Part shown: positions 48,297 to 57,457 of the stretch, in pieces | Position numbering within the stretch: the stretch's first letter is position 1 | Layout of the letters: every line of letters starts with the position of its first letter | From: Acidobacteriota bacterium | GTDB taxonomy: Bacteria > Acidobacteriota > Terriglobia > Bryobacterales > Bryobacteraceae | NCBI GenBank assembly: GCA_018268715.1 | Contig: JAFDVZ010000008.1 | Coordinates: 370,325 to 434,324, forward strand | Length of the DNA: 64,000 bases | Reading direction: 5' to 3' | The notes under the pieces: generated by a model | The model's database searches: none | What the model saw: only the letters and a program-made list of their open reading frames with translations | Told to the model about the DNA's origin: nothing | Program-made: the position numbers and the translations under genes

Positions 48297-51200
48297 ATGT
48301 CCCAGGAAACGGAAGCAGATCGGGGCCCGGTGGGCGCATCGGACGAGCGGTGGGCAGCGTTGGATTGTCTGGACGCCGCCTACCTGCGTCTGGACGACGG
48401 TTTTCGGATCACCTATCTGAATCGAGCGGCGGAGGCGCTGCTGGGGACGGATCGGATTAATCTGGTCGGGCGTACTGCCTGGGAGGTTTTTTCCGAGGAC
48501 GACGGCGGACCCCTGGCGGCCCTTTTCCGGCGCGCGTGGGAGACACAGGCGCGAGTGAGCCAGACGGAGGGCCGGCGATCCATCATCGTGTCGCCGGACG
48601 GCCGGGGCGGCCTGATGGCGCACTTGCAGTACTGCGACCGTCTCGAATCGCTGACCGAACACGCCGAGGCCGGCTACTACCGGATCGGCGCGGACGGGCG
48701 TTACGAGGACGTCAATCCGGCCTTTGCGCGGATGCGTGGATTTCCGAGCCCGGAGGAGGTGGTGGGCCAACCGTTTGCGCTGCGCCTAGGAGCGGAGCGC
48801 CGCCGGGCGGCCGAAGCGGCCTTCCAGCGGCTGTTGGGCGGCGATCCGACCGCCCGGCGGGAATTCTGCGAACAGCTCGAGGGCGACGCCGAGGCGCGCG
48901 AGATGATCACCGTCGACCTGCTGTACGAGGACGGCCGGGTGATCGGGGTGGAAGGCTTCATCAGCGACACCGAGAACCTGAAGCTGGCCGAAGCTCACCA
49001 TTGCGCGGTGGAGGGCAGCTACGAGGCGCTGGTGGCTTCGATGGCCGAGGGCGTGGTCTTTCACAACGCCGACGGCCGGATCGGGTTCCACAATCAACAG
49101 GCGCTCGAGATCCTGGGACTGACGGCGGAACAATTGACGGGCGAGGCGCCACCGCCAGCGGGCTGGAGTGTGGTGGACGAGAATCCCGGCGCTCCGGCGG
49201 GAGGTCCGCTTGACTGGCTCAGGCAGCCGCCCAGGGCGCCCTCGCAGCGCGTGATCGGGGTCTCCAAACCCGGCGGAACCCTCACCTGGGCATCGCTCAA
49301 CACACGTCCGATCGGGGGTGGACGACCGGGCCCCGGGGTGATCACCACCTTCGGCGACATCACCGCGTCCAAGGCCGCCGAACACCGTTCGCGCGAGGCG
49401 GAACGGCGCTATCGCGAGATCTTCGACCGGGCCATCGAGGGCATCTACCGGGTGACCACGGAGGGGCGGTTGCTGCTGGTGAATCCGGCGTTTGCGCGGA
49501 TGCTCGGCTACGATTCGCCGGAACAGACCATGGCCAGCATCCGCAACATCTCCACCGAGGTGTGGGTGGAACCGGACGAACGGCGGCGGATCCTCGAACT
49601 GGTGGAGCGGCATGGACAGGTGGCCGACTTCGAGGCGCGTTTCCGGCGCAGGGACGGGCAGATCATCGACGTCGCGGTGACCAGCGGCAAAGTGACGAGT
49701 CCGGAGGGCGAGGTGCTGTTCCACGAGGGCTCGATACAGGACATCACGGCCAAGAAGCGGGCCCAGACGGCGCTGAACGACAGCCTGGAGGCGGCGCGCA
49801 TCGCGCATCGGGCGGCGAAGCTCGGCGCCTTCCGGTGGAACGCCAAGACCGGCCGAAGCTACTGGTCGAGCGAGTTCATGGAGCTGTACGGTCTGGATCC
49901 GGCGACGGTGACGCCCTCCTACGAGGAGCGGCTCAAGCGGCTGGTCCATCCCGACGACCGGGAGCGGGCCGACGCCGAGTTCCGCCGCGTGATCGAAAGC
50001 CCGGACGGCTCGACGCGGGTGGAGTTCCGGACCCGGGACGGGCGCTGGATGATGAGCGCGGGCCAGTTGTACCGCGACGCCGAAGGGGAGCCCGATTACA
50101 TCGTCGGAATCGACATCGACATCACCGAACTCAAGCGGGCCGAGGAGGCGCTGCGCGAAAACGAAAGACGGTACCGCAGCCTGTTTGAGATGGGCGACGC
50201 GATGCTGTTCATCGACGCCGACACCTACGACGTGCTGGATGCGAACACGGCGGCCGTGCAACTGTACGGCTACAGCCGGGAGGAGTTGCGGCGGCTGCGG
50301 CTCGACGAGGTCTCCGCCGAGCCCGACCTGAGCCTGGCGGCGATCCGCCGGCGCGACGCGCTGGTGCCGCTGAGATGGCACCGGGCCAAGAACGGAGGGT
50401 CCTTTCCCACCGAAATCCACGTGGCCCACTTTCACTGGAAGGGACGCAACGTGCTGCTGGCGGCGGTTCGCAACATCGCCTGGCGGCTGCGGGCCGAGGA
50501 TGAGTTGCGCCGGGCCCACCTGTTCACACGCACCATTCTCGACACGGTGGATTGCCTGATCGTCGTCGCCGACCGGGAGGGCCGGATTGTCCACTTGAAC
50601 GCGGCCTGCGAACGGTTGACGGGATGGGACAAGGACGAGGCGATCGGGAGGCGCTTTGACGAGGTCCTCGCGCCCGGCGGGGAACCGACCGGGGCGCGAA
50701 GCCCGGCGGGCGAGTTGGACCAGCGGATTCCGTTGCGCCACGAAACGGAGTGGCTGACCCGGGATGGGCGGCGGCGGCGCATCATTTGGGCCAACGCGGC
50801 GCTGCGGAACGCGAGCGGGGAGGTCGAGTTCATCGTCGGGTCGGGAATCGACGTCACCGAGCAGCGGCGGCTCGAGGAGGAGTTGCGGGAAGCGCAGAAG
50901 ATGGAGTCGATCGGGCGGCTGGCGGCGGGCGTGGCGCACGACTTCAACAATCTGCTGACGGTGGTGAACGGAAACGCCGCCCTGATCGCCAATCAACTGG
51001 AGCGCACCGACGGGCTGTGGCCGCTGGCGCGGGCCATCGGCGACGCCGGCGCGCGGGCGGCTCGCCTGACCCGGCACCTGCTCGCCTTCGGCCAGAAGCA
51101 GATGTTCCAGAACCGGACGGTGAACCTGAACGATGTGATCCGGGAGGCCGAGCCCACCCTGCGGCGCAGCCTGGGGCCGGACGTGGCCTTGCGGCTGAAC

Positions 51201-52007
51201 CTCGCCCGCGGCCTGGGCGCCATCGTGGCCGATCCGGAACAGATCCGGCAGGCGCTGGTCAACGTCGTGCTCAACGCCCGGGACGCCATGCCGGGCGGCG
51301 GCCGGCTGACCATCGAAACGCGGAACGAGGACATCGGACAGGACGGCGCGGAGTGCTTCCGCGACGCCACCCCCGGCCCCTACGTTTCGCTCGCGGTGAC
51401 CGATTCGGGCATCGGGATGGAAAAGGCCGTTCTCGACCGGATCTTCGAGCCGTTCTTCACCACCAAGGCGTTCGGCAGCAGCTCCGGGCTGGGCCTTTCG
51501 ACCGTCCACGGGATCGTGCGCCAGAGCGGCGGCTGGTGCGACGTGGTGAGCCGCCCGGGACAGGGCACACGCTTCACCATTTACCTGCCCCGAACCGAGT
51601 CGGGGGCGGCGGCGGTGGAAGCGGCGGAGTCCAAGACCGTCCTGGTGGTGAATCGAGACCTGGCGGTGCGCACGCTGATGAAGGCGATCCTCTCTTCGCG
51701 GGGTTACCAGGTGATCGAGGCCGGCGACGCGGCGGCGGCGCGGCGGCTGGCGGCGGAGCATCCGCTGCCGATTCACCTGGCCGTAATCGACAGCGCGCCT
51801 CCGCAACTGGACGGCCTACGGTTGAGCGGCGAACTGAAGGCCCAACGCGCGGGGCTCAAGGTGATCTTCGTCACCGGCGCGGTGGACGGGGTCGCATCGA
51901 TCGGCGACCGGGAGGCGTTCGTCATCCGGAAGCCGTTTCGCGCCGACGATCTGCTGATGGCGGCGGCCGACGCGCTGAGCCTGCCGCAGCCGTCGCCGTT
52001 CCAATAG
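48297..52007 (+). CDS. Seven-PAS hybrid sensor histidine kinase
   Basis: A 1236-residue cytoplasmic protein with no transmembrane segment. I see seven PAS-type repeats between residues 15 and 840 (examples: YLRLDDGFRITYLNRAAEAL, GYYRIGADGRYEDVNPAFAR, GIYRVTTEGRLLLVNPAFAR, FMELYGLDPATVTPSYEERL, CLIVVADREGRIVHLNAACE). The kinase core follows: the H-box LAAGVAHDFNNLLTVVNG with His at about 881, NVVLNARDAM (N), DSGIGM (G1), FEPFFTTK (F) and GLGLSTVHGIV (G2). A C-terminal receiver has the phosphoacceptor Asp near 1165 (VIDSAPP) and Lys near 1212 (RKPF), but the acidic pocket reads VVNRD, with one acidic residue lost. No response regulator or other signalling gene is adjacent, so its output is unknown. 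Confidence 0.93.
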   Translation: MSQETEADRGPVGASDERWAALDCLDAAYLRLDDGFRITYLNRAAEALLGTDRINLVGRTAWEVFSEDDGGPLAALFRRAWETQARVSQTEGRRSIIVSPDGRGGLMAHLQYCDRLESLTEHAEAGYYRIGADGRYEDVNPAFARMRGFPSPEEVVGQPFALRLGAERRRAAEAAFQRLLGGDPTARREFCEQLEGDAEAREMITVDLLYEDGRVIGVEGFISDTENLKLAEAHHCAVEGSYEALVASMAEGVVFHNADGRIGFHNQQALEILGLTAEQLTGEAPPPAGWSVVDENPGAPAGGPLDWLRQPPRAPSQRVIGVSKPGGTLTWASLNTRPIGGGRPGPGVITTFGDITASKAAEHRSREAERRYREIFDRAIEGIYRVTTEGRLLLVNPAFARMLGYDSPEQTMASIRNISTEVWVEPDERRRILELVERHGQVADFEARFRRRDGQIIDVAVTSGKVTSPEGEVLFHEGSIQDITAKKRAQTALNDSLEAARIAHRAAKLGAFRWNAKTGRSYWSSEFMELYGLDPATVTPSYEERLKRLVHPDDRERADAEFRRVIESPDGSTRVEFRTRDGRWMMSAGQLYRDAEGEPDYIVGIDIDITELKRAEEALRENERRYRSLFEMGDAMLFIDADTYDVLDANTAAVQLYGYSREELRRLRLDEVSAEPDLSLAAIRRRDALVPLRWHRAKNGGSFPTEIHVAHFHWKGRNVLLAAVRNIAWRLRAEDELRRAHLFTRTILDTVDCLIVVADREGRIVHLNAACERLTGWDKDEAIGRRFDEVLAPGGEPTGARSPAGELDQRIPLRHETEWLTRDGRRRRIIWANAALRNASGEVEFIVGSGIDVTEQRRLEEELREAQKMESIGRLAAGVAHDFNNLLTVVNGNAALIANQLERTDGLWPLARAIGDAGARAARLTRHLLAFGQKQMFQNRTVNLNDVIREAEPTLRRSLGPDVALRLNLARGLGAIVADPEQIRQALVNVVLNARDAMPGGGRLTIETRNEDIGQDGAECFRDATPGPYVSLAVTDSGIGMEKAVLDRIFEPFFTTKAFGSSSGLGLSTVHGIVRQSGGWCDVVSRPGQGTRFTIYLPRTESGAAAVEAAESKTVLVVNRDLAVRTLMKAILSSRGYQVIEAGDAAAARRLAAEHPLPIHLAVIDSAPPQLDGLRLSGELKAQRAGLKVIFVTGAVDGVASIGDREAFVIRKPFRADDLLMAAADALSLPQPSPFQ

Positions 52008-52023
52008 CCCCCGCGGCGGGCGG

Positions 52024-52737
52024 TCAGGGGCGCTTGGAACGGCGGTAGAAGTCGCGGGTGAGCGAGGCCATCGAACGGTCCCGGCGGGCCGATTCAAGAT
52101 GCTTCACGATGCTTTCGCGATCGGCGTCGCCGCGTTCCTGCCCGAGTTTGAACTTGCCTTCGAGCAATTCGATGGGCATTTTAAAGCCGACGATGGCCTG
52201 CATCATGCCGTCCACGTAGTCGCGGGGGAGCGACTTGAAGTCGTAGGCGCCTCCGGCGTACTTGCCTTCCGAGCGGGCGATGAGGGTGGCGAGCAACTCG
52301 TACAGCTCGGGGCCGGCCATCAGCGGCAACGGCTTGCCGGAGGCGTGCACGGCGGCGAAATTCCAAGTGGGCACGGCCTTGGGGTTCGAGTACCAGGAGG
52401 GCGAGATGTAGGCGTCGGTTCCGCGAAAAACGATGGTGGCGGACGTGCGGCCGTCCAAGGCCGCGCTTTGCGGATTGTGCCTGGCGATGTGGCCGTACAG
52501 GACGCCGTAGGGGCCGGATTTGCGGTCGAGCCAGACGGGCAGGTGCGTGATGCGGAGTTCGGGCGAGGGGGTGACCAGGTCGACAAACGGGTATTCGTCC
52601 ATGGTGTCGTGCATCAGGGCGAGGTCTTCCACGCGGTGCGCCGAGGGAATGTAGAGGGTCGCCTGTTCCGGTGGTGGAGGCGCGGCCGGGGAGGCCAGGG
52701 AGGCTGCGACGCCAGCGATGAGGTCCCGACGTTTCAT
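52024..52737 (-). CDS. Exported PaiB-like FMN-binding split-barrel protein
   Basis: A 237-residue protein. Residues 1-22 are a Tat-like leader (MKRRDLIAGVAASLASPAAP). The rest matches the PaiB family closely: TLYIPSAHRVEDLALMHDTM, FVDLVTPSPELRITHLPVWL, YGVLYGHIARHNPQ, FRGTDAYISPSWYSN, VPTWNFAAVHASG. PaiB proteins are flavin-binding and were described as negative regulators of sporulation and protease genes in Bacillus, where they are cytoplasmic. An exported version cannot be a transcription factor, so a redox or haem/flavin-handling role in the periplasm is more likely. TACCCT ends 6 bases before the ATG. The gene lies alone between the kinase and a lipoprotein. Confidence 0.82.
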   Translation of the reverse strand: MKRRDLIAGVAASLASPAAPPPPEQATLYIPSAHRVEDLALMHDTMDEYPFVDLVTPSPELRITHLPVWLDRKSGPYGVLYGHIARHNPQSAALDGRTSATIVFRGTDAYISPSWYSNPKAVPTWNFAAVHASGKPLPLMAGPELYELLATLIARSEGKYAGGAYDFKSLPRDYVDGMMQAIVGFKMPIELLEGKFKLGQERGDADRESIVKHLESARRDRSMASLTRDFYRRSKRP

Positions 52738-52743
52738 CGCAAC

Positions 52744-52749
52744 AGGGTA
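52744..52749 (-). promoter_or_regulatory. Weak -10-like box before the PaiB-like gene
   Basis: On the minus strand TACCCT ends 6 bases before ATG 52737, placing a transcription start exactly on the A of the ATG. The hexamer is poor (three of six), and the call rests mainly on the same spacing seen at other genes of this window. Confidence 0.25.
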
Positions 52750-52808
52750 GCACGGCGGGGCGGTGGGGCCGGGACCGCGGGGGGCGCGGTCCCGGGATAA
52801 CGGAAACG

Positions 52809-53627
52809 TTACTTGAGGGGTTCGAACTTCACTTCGACTTCGGTGGACACCTTGACGGGCTTGCCGCCCTGCACGGTGGGCTTATAGCTGTACTTGGCCC
52901 ATGGCACGTATTCGCACAGCTGGAGGCCGGTCTCGAGTTCGGAGATCTTGCCGTCGACGCCGATGATGAGTTTGCACTTCACCGTCTCGCCGGCCGGAGC
53001 CCACAGCGGAGCGGGCAAAGTGGAGGGGCCTTCGATCAGTTGGGCCTTCTGCTTGTCGGCGGGAACGGGCACTTCCTTGGCGTCGTCTTCGGCCTTGTCA
53101 TCCTTCTTCGCGGCGCCGGCGGGCAGGTCGGCGTCGGTGGCCAGGCGGATCTTCTGGACCACGAACACGGGGCGGGCCGGGAAGCGCTTGATGCGGGCGC
53201 GGAGGACGGAGGCGTGGCCGTCGGTTACGTCGAAGGCGAGGCCGGGCCAGGCGGTCCGCACCACCTTCTCACAACTGGCGGCGAGCGGGTAGCCGTTCTT
53301 GCCCTGATCGGGATCGCCCAACGCGTCGATCATCTTCTGGGCGTCGTAGCCCTCCACCACATACTGCTTGCCGCCGGTGACTTCGACGGCGGATTTCATG
53401 AAAAGCCGATAGCGGCGCGTGCCTTCCCAAACATAGACGGAGGGTCCGCCGGCGTTGAGGGCGGCGTCCTGGGCTCCGGTGGATTCCACTCCGACCTGGG
53501 CTTTGCCGACGATTTTGTCGGGCGGCGGGGCGGCCTGCTTGGTTTCGGCCGATTTATCGCTGGAACAACCGCTCAACACGGCCACGGCCAGCACCAGATA
53601 ACGGAACATGCATACGTTGCGGTTCAT
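52809..53627 (-). CDS. Lipoprotein with C-terminal TonB-C-like domain
   Basis: A 272-residue lipoprotein: signal peptide with lipobox VLSGC (Cys at about 21), then a Ser/Asp/Lys/Pro-rich linker. The C-terminal 70 residues resemble the TonB C-terminal fold (WAPAGETVKCKLIIGVDGKI, KYSYKPTVQGGKPVKVSTEV). The middle part (about 60-165) has no recognised domain. It may take part in outer-membrane energy coupling or act as a periplasmic binding module; a classic TonB transmembrane anchor is missing. It is divergent from the TonB-dependent receptor, 301 bases away. GAGGAAA lies nine bases before the ATG. Confidence 0.65.
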   Translation of the reverse strand: MNRNVCMFRYLVLAVAVLSGCSSDKSAETKQAAPPPDKIVGKAQVGVESTGAQDAALNAGGPSVYVWEGTRRYRLFMKSAVEVTGGKQYVVEGYDAQKMIDALGDPDQGKNGYPLAASCEKVVRTAWPGLAFDVTDGHASVLRARIKRFPARPVFVVQKIRLATDADLPAGAAKKDDKAEDDAKEVPVPADKQKAQLIEGPSTLPAPLWAPAGETVKCKLIIGVDGKISELETGLQLCEYVPWAKYSYKPTVQGGKPVKVSTEVEVKFEPLK

Positions 53628-53821
53628 CCGTTTGTTTCCTCGATTACTGGATGTCTAGATCCGAATCTCAAAGTATCACGACGCAAAGGTGCTTACAACG
53701 TAAAACCGGCGAGTCCGGGGCGGGGATGGAGGAGGCGAGCGGAGTCGCCCGCCGGAAGGGGGATAGCGCCATTTGGGCGAAGACCGCGTCACTGGCTGCT
53801 TTGAGTCGATTCACTATCCCC

Positions 53822-53850
53822 TTGACAACCGGCTGGCGTTTGGATAAAAA
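53822..53850 (+). promoter_or_regulatory. Sigma-70-type promoter of the TonB-dependent receptor
   Basis: TTGACA at 53822-53827, a 17-base spacer, and TAAAAA at 53845-53850. The predicted leader is about 72 bases to the ATG at 53929, with AGGAGGA six bases before it. Confidence 0.65.
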
Positions 53851-53871
53851 AGGACCTGTTCGTAAAGGGTG

Positions 53872-53892
53872 TTGGGGGCAAACCCCAATTTT
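53872..53892 (+). promoter_or_regulatory. Small hairpin with T-run in the receptor leader
   Basis: TTGGGG (53872-53877) and CCCCAA (53883-53888) form a 6-bp stem with a 5-base loop, followed directly by TTTT. It lies between promoter and ribosome-binding site, so it could act as an attenuator or simply stabilise the leader; the stem is short. Confidence 0.35.
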
Positions 53893-53928
53893 AGTGTGCT
53901 GTAGATTCTCTCTGTAGGAGGACTCGCT

Positions 53929-56900
53929 ATGCCTAGGGGGCAAGTAGCGCGCGCACTGATCCTGAGCATTCTGTTGTTGTCGTGGGTTGCGGCGCAGCAG
54001 ATCTCCGGATCGATTACCGGCACGGTGAAGGACAGCCAACAAGCGTCCATTCTCGGCGCCAAAGTAGTACTACTCAGTCAACAACAAGGAACCACACGTG
54101 AGGTTAGCACCGGCACGGACGGCAGCTTTGTGTTGACGCAATTGCAGCCCGGCACATACAACCTGACGGTTGAGGCTGCCGGTTTCAAGAAGTTCGAACA
54201 GAAAGACGTGAAGATTTTCGCCAGCGATCGATTGACGCTGCCGGAGATCGTTCTGTCGGTAGGTTCGTTGAACGAGACGGTGACGGTGGAAGCGTCGGCG
54301 GTGCAGATTCAGACCGCCAGCGCGGAACGCTCCGGCGTTCTCACCAACCGGCAGGTGCTCGAAGTCGGACTGCTGTCGCGCAGCCTGTTCGACCTGACCC
54401 GCACGCTGCCGGGCGTGATCACCGGCAACAGCACGTCGGGCCTCGGCGTGGGCAGCATCAACGCCAACGGCAACCGGAACAACCAGAACAACTACACGCT
54501 GGACGGCGTGACCAACATGGACACGGGGTCCAACGGCGGTTCGCTCGCGTCGACCAACATCGACATGATCGCCGAAATGAAGGTGATCACGAACTCGCAA
54601 CCAGCCGAGTTCGGACGTGCGTCGGGCGCCCAGATCCAGGTTGTGACGAAGGGCGGCGGCAAGGATTTTCATGGCACGGGATACTTCTTCCACCGGCATG
54701 AGGACCTGAACGCCAACACGTGGCGCAACAACATCGACGGCCGAGCCCGGCCGTTCTACCGCTACAACTACGCGGGATTCAACATCGGCGGCCCGGCCTA
54801 CATACCCGGGAAGCTGAATCGGAACAAGGACAAGTTCTTCTTCTTCGTGGGCATGGAGTGGCAGAACCAGTTGATTCCGCAATCGCTGCAGAACGTCACG
54901 GTTCCGACGGCGCTCGAGCGCCAGGGCGACTTCTCGCAGACGCACGATTCGGCCGGCTTCTCTCCGAACGTGACCATCCTGGATCCGCTGAACAACCGGA
55001 CCCAGTTTCCGGGCAACAAGATCCCCACCAGCCGCATCAATCAGGACGGCTACAAGATCCTGAACTGGTACCCACAGGCCAATGCGCTCGGGAAGGATCC
55101 GTCCTACAACTACCAGACCTACGCTTCGAACCAGTATCCGCGGCGCGAGGAAGTGTATCGCGGCGACTACAACATCAACGATAAATGGAAGACGTACGCC
55201 CGCTACATCCGCAACGCCGATGAAACCAAGATGCAGTACGGCCAGTGGAACGCGAGCTACAACATGCCGCTGGGCCCGATGAGCTTCGGCGCTCCCGGAT
55301 GGTCGTTCGTCGCCAACGTCACCACGGTGATCAACCCGACGCTGACCAACGAGTTCGTGTACGGCTCCTCGCGCAACGACCTTCACATCTACCCTGTGAC
55401 GGACGCATGGAGCGAGAAGAGCCTCGGGCTTTCGTACAAGATGCCGTATCCTTCGGCCGATACGCTCGGCCTGGTGCAGAACTGGCAGTGGGATGTTCCG
55501 AACTCGCCCACCATCAACTTCACGGGCACTCCGTTCAAGAACTACAACCATACGATCGACTACACCGACAACATGTCGAAGGTGTGGGGCGTTCACACGT
55601 TGAAGTGGGGCATTTATCTTCACAACAGCGCGAAGGATCAGACGTCGACGAGTTCGGTGAACGGGTACATCAACTTCAACCGCGACGCCAATAACCCCGG
55701 CGACGCCAACTGGGCGTTCGCCACGGCGCTGCTCGGCAACTACCGCTACGTGCAGCAGTCGAGCACGGTGTTGAACGGGCAGTACAGGGACTGGAACGTG
55801 GAGTGGTTTGTCCAGGACAACTGGCGCGTGAACTCCAAGTTGACCTTGGATTACGGCATCCGGTTCTACTGGCTGCAGCCGCAGTATGACGCCGCGTTGC
55901 AGACCTCGTCCTGGAACAAGAACCTGTACGATCCGGCGTCGGCCGGAGTGCTCCGCGTGGCTGGCAGGGACGCTTCGGGCGTGCGCGTGTCGGTGAACCC
56001 GCTGACGGGCGAGACCGGCCCCGCCGCTCTCATCGGATCGCTGGTGAACACCGGCAAGGGCTTCGTCAATGGCGTCTACGCCAACGGCATGGGCCTGGCC
56101 GGCAAGGGCGGCTATCCGCGCGGCCTGATCGACGGCAGCGGAATCCGTCCCGCTCCGCGCGTCGGCTTCGCCTACCAGGTGATTCCGAAAACGGTCATCC
56201 GCGGCGGCGGCGGCGTGTTCTACGATCGCCTGCAGGGCAACCCGATTTTCGACATGTTGCCCAATCCGCCGTCCATCGCCACCCCGCAGTTCTGGTATGG
56301 CAACCTTGCGTCGATTCCGTCCGCGAGCTCCGGCGTCTTCTTCCCCGGCAACGTGAACGGCTTTGACAAGAAAGGCCAGATTCCGACGACCTACAACTGG
56401 AACCTGACCATCCAGCGCGAACTGCCTTTCGCCATTCTGTTCGACGTCGGCTACGTGGGCGCTGCTTCCAACCACCTGCTGTATCGTCTGAACCAGAATG
56501 CGATCCCGCTGGGCGCGGCCTGGCTGCCCCAGAACCAGGATCCGGAGAAGACTCCGCTTTACGATGGCACCACCACGAAGGCGAACAACTTCTACCGGCC
56601 GTATTCGGGCTTCGCCAACACCAACGCCTACGGCTTCGGCGGCAACTCCAACTATCACTCCATGCAGGTTTCGGCCAACCGCCGATTCAGCAAGGACCTG
56701 ACGTTTGGCATCGCCTACACCTGGTCGAAGGCCATGGGAACGACGAACGACGACTACACCACCAACACGCCCTTCAACATGCATACGGCCGACTACGACG
56801 TGCTGAGCACCGACCGGACGCATGTGTTCGTGTTGAACTGGGTCTACACGATGCCGAAGTTCGTGAAGGCCAATAACGCCGCCGGCAAGATCGGCGGCAT

Positions 56901-57429
56901 GTTCATCAACGACTGGCAGGTATCCGGCATCGGGACCATGCAAAGCGGACAGCCCGGCAGCGTCTCGTTCTCGATCAGCGGCATCGGCAACCTGAACGAG
57001 CGTTACACCGGGTCGCCCGACGTGGCTCCGCGCGTCGTGTACACGAATAAGATGGCCTACCCGGGCACGCAGTACGCCTGGCTGGACTACAGCCTGCTGA
57101 AGCTGCCGACGGTCAAGGGCAGCCAGGGCTTCGATTCGTCGCGGTTGCCGATCCGGTATCCCGGCATCCACAACTACGACGTCACGATCATGAAGTACAT
57201 TCCGCTAGGGACCGAGCGCGTCAAGGCGCAGATCCGCGCGGAGATGTTCAACTTCTTCAACCATCCGCAGTTCAATGCGATCGCCAACTCGGCGACGTTC
57301 AACCAGGCCGGCCAACTCGTCAACACCCCGACGGCGTTGGGCGGCACCGGCGGACGTTTCGGTTTCGGCGCGGTGACTGGAACTCAGGACCCGCGTAGAA
57401 TCCAGCTGGCGGTCAAGCTGTACTTCTAG
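53929..57429 (+). CDS. Oar-like TonB-dependent receptor with carboxypeptidase-regulatory domain
   Basis: A 1166-residue outer-membrane protein with a signal peptide (to about residue 22, VAAQQ). A carboxypeptidase-regulatory-like beta-sandwich follows (GSITGTVKDSQQASILGAKV, DGSFVLTQLQPGTYNLTVEA; about 25-105), then the plug (NETVTVEASAVQIQT, NNYTLDGVTN, AEFGRASGAQIQVVTKGG) and a long barrel ending in the aromatic signature QLAVKLYF. Receptors of this Acidobacteria-enriched type import or bind large substrates, often oligosaccharides or peptides, powered by TonB. No SusD partner is adjacent. Expression is likely strong: consensus -35, AGGAGGA ribosome site and a strong terminator. Confidence 0.93.
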   Translation: MPRGQVARALILSILLLSWVAAQQISGSITGTVKDSQQASILGAKVVLLSQQQGTTREVSTGTDGSFVLTQLQPGTYNLTVEAAGFKKFEQKDVKIFASDRLTLPEIVLSVGSLNETVTVEASAVQIQTASAERSGVLTNRQVLEVGLLSRSLFDLTRTLPGVITGNSTSGLGVGSINANGNRNNQNNYTLDGVTNMDTGSNGGSLASTNIDMIAEMKVITNSQPAEFGRASGAQIQVVTKGGGKDFHGTGYFFHRHEDLNANTWRNNIDGRARPFYRYNYAGFNIGGPAYIPGKLNRNKDKFFFFVGMEWQNQLIPQSLQNVTVPTALERQGDFSQTHDSAGFSPNVTILDPLNNRTQFPGNKIPTSRINQDGYKILNWYPQANALGKDPSYNYQTYASNQYPRREEVYRGDYNINDKWKTYARYIRNADETKMQYGQWNASYNMPLGPMSFGAPGWSFVANVTTVINPTLTNEFVYGSSRNDLHIYPVTDAWSEKSLGLSYKMPYPSADTLGLVQNWQWDVPNSPTINFTGTPFKNYNHTIDYTDNMSKVWGVHTLKWGIYLHNSAKDQTSTSSVNGYINFNRDANNPGDANWAFATALLGNYRYVQQSSTVLNGQYRDWNVEWFVQDNWRVNSKLTLDYGIRFYWLQPQYDAALQTSSWNKNLYDPASAGVLRVAGRDASGVRVSVNPLTGETGPAALIGSLVNTGKGFVNGVYANGMGLAGKGGYPRGLIDGSGIRPAPRVGFAYQVIPKTVIRGGGGVFYDRLQGNPIFDMLPNPPSIATPQFWYGNLASIPSASSGVFFPGNVNGFDKKGQIPTTYNWNLTIQRELPFAILFDVGYVGAASNHLLYRLNQNAIPLGAAWLPQNQDPEKTPLYDGTTTKANNFYRPYSGFANTNAYGFGGNSNYHSMQVSANRRFSKDLTFGIAYTWSKAMGTTNDDYTTNTPFNMHTADYDVLSTDRTHVFVLNWVYTMPKFVKANNAAGKIGGMFINDWQVSGIGTMQSGQPGSVSFSISGIGNLNERYTGSPDVAPRVVYTNKMAYPGTQYAWLDYSLLKLPTVKGSQGFDSSRLPIRYPGIHNYDVTIMKYIPLGTERVKAQIRAEMFNFFNHPQFNAIANSATFNQAGQLVNTPTALGGTGGRFGFGAVTGTQDPRRIQLAVKLYF

Positions 57430-57457
57430 GCGACGTTTCTACAACCGAGCCTTTCAG

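Larger units (their letters stand above)
53628..53928. other. Divergent intergenic region with receptor leader
   Basis: A 301-base gap between the lipoprotein and receptor genes. The receptor-side half holds the promoter (53822-53850), a short GC hairpin followed by four T (53872-53892) and a strong ribosome-binding site (53916-53922). The lipoprotein-side half is GC-rich without recognisable structure, and I see no coding sequence in it. Confidence 0.7.

Noticed and set aside
48187-48420. A 77-codon plus-strand frame before the histidine kinase
   Set aside because: It overlaps the PadR promoter and the kinase N-terminus out of frame and has no ribosome-binding site or recognisable motif.
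48786-51806. A 1006-codon open frame antisense to the histidine kinase
   Set aside because: The kinase motifs on the plus strand are unambiguous; the antisense product is low-complexity Arg/Pro/His-rich sequence.
54070-57171. A 1033-codon open frame antisense to the TonB-dependent receptor
   Set aside because: The receptor on the plus strand has clear domains, promoter and terminator. The antisense frame shows no domain or signal peptide and is a by-product of GC-rich codon bias.
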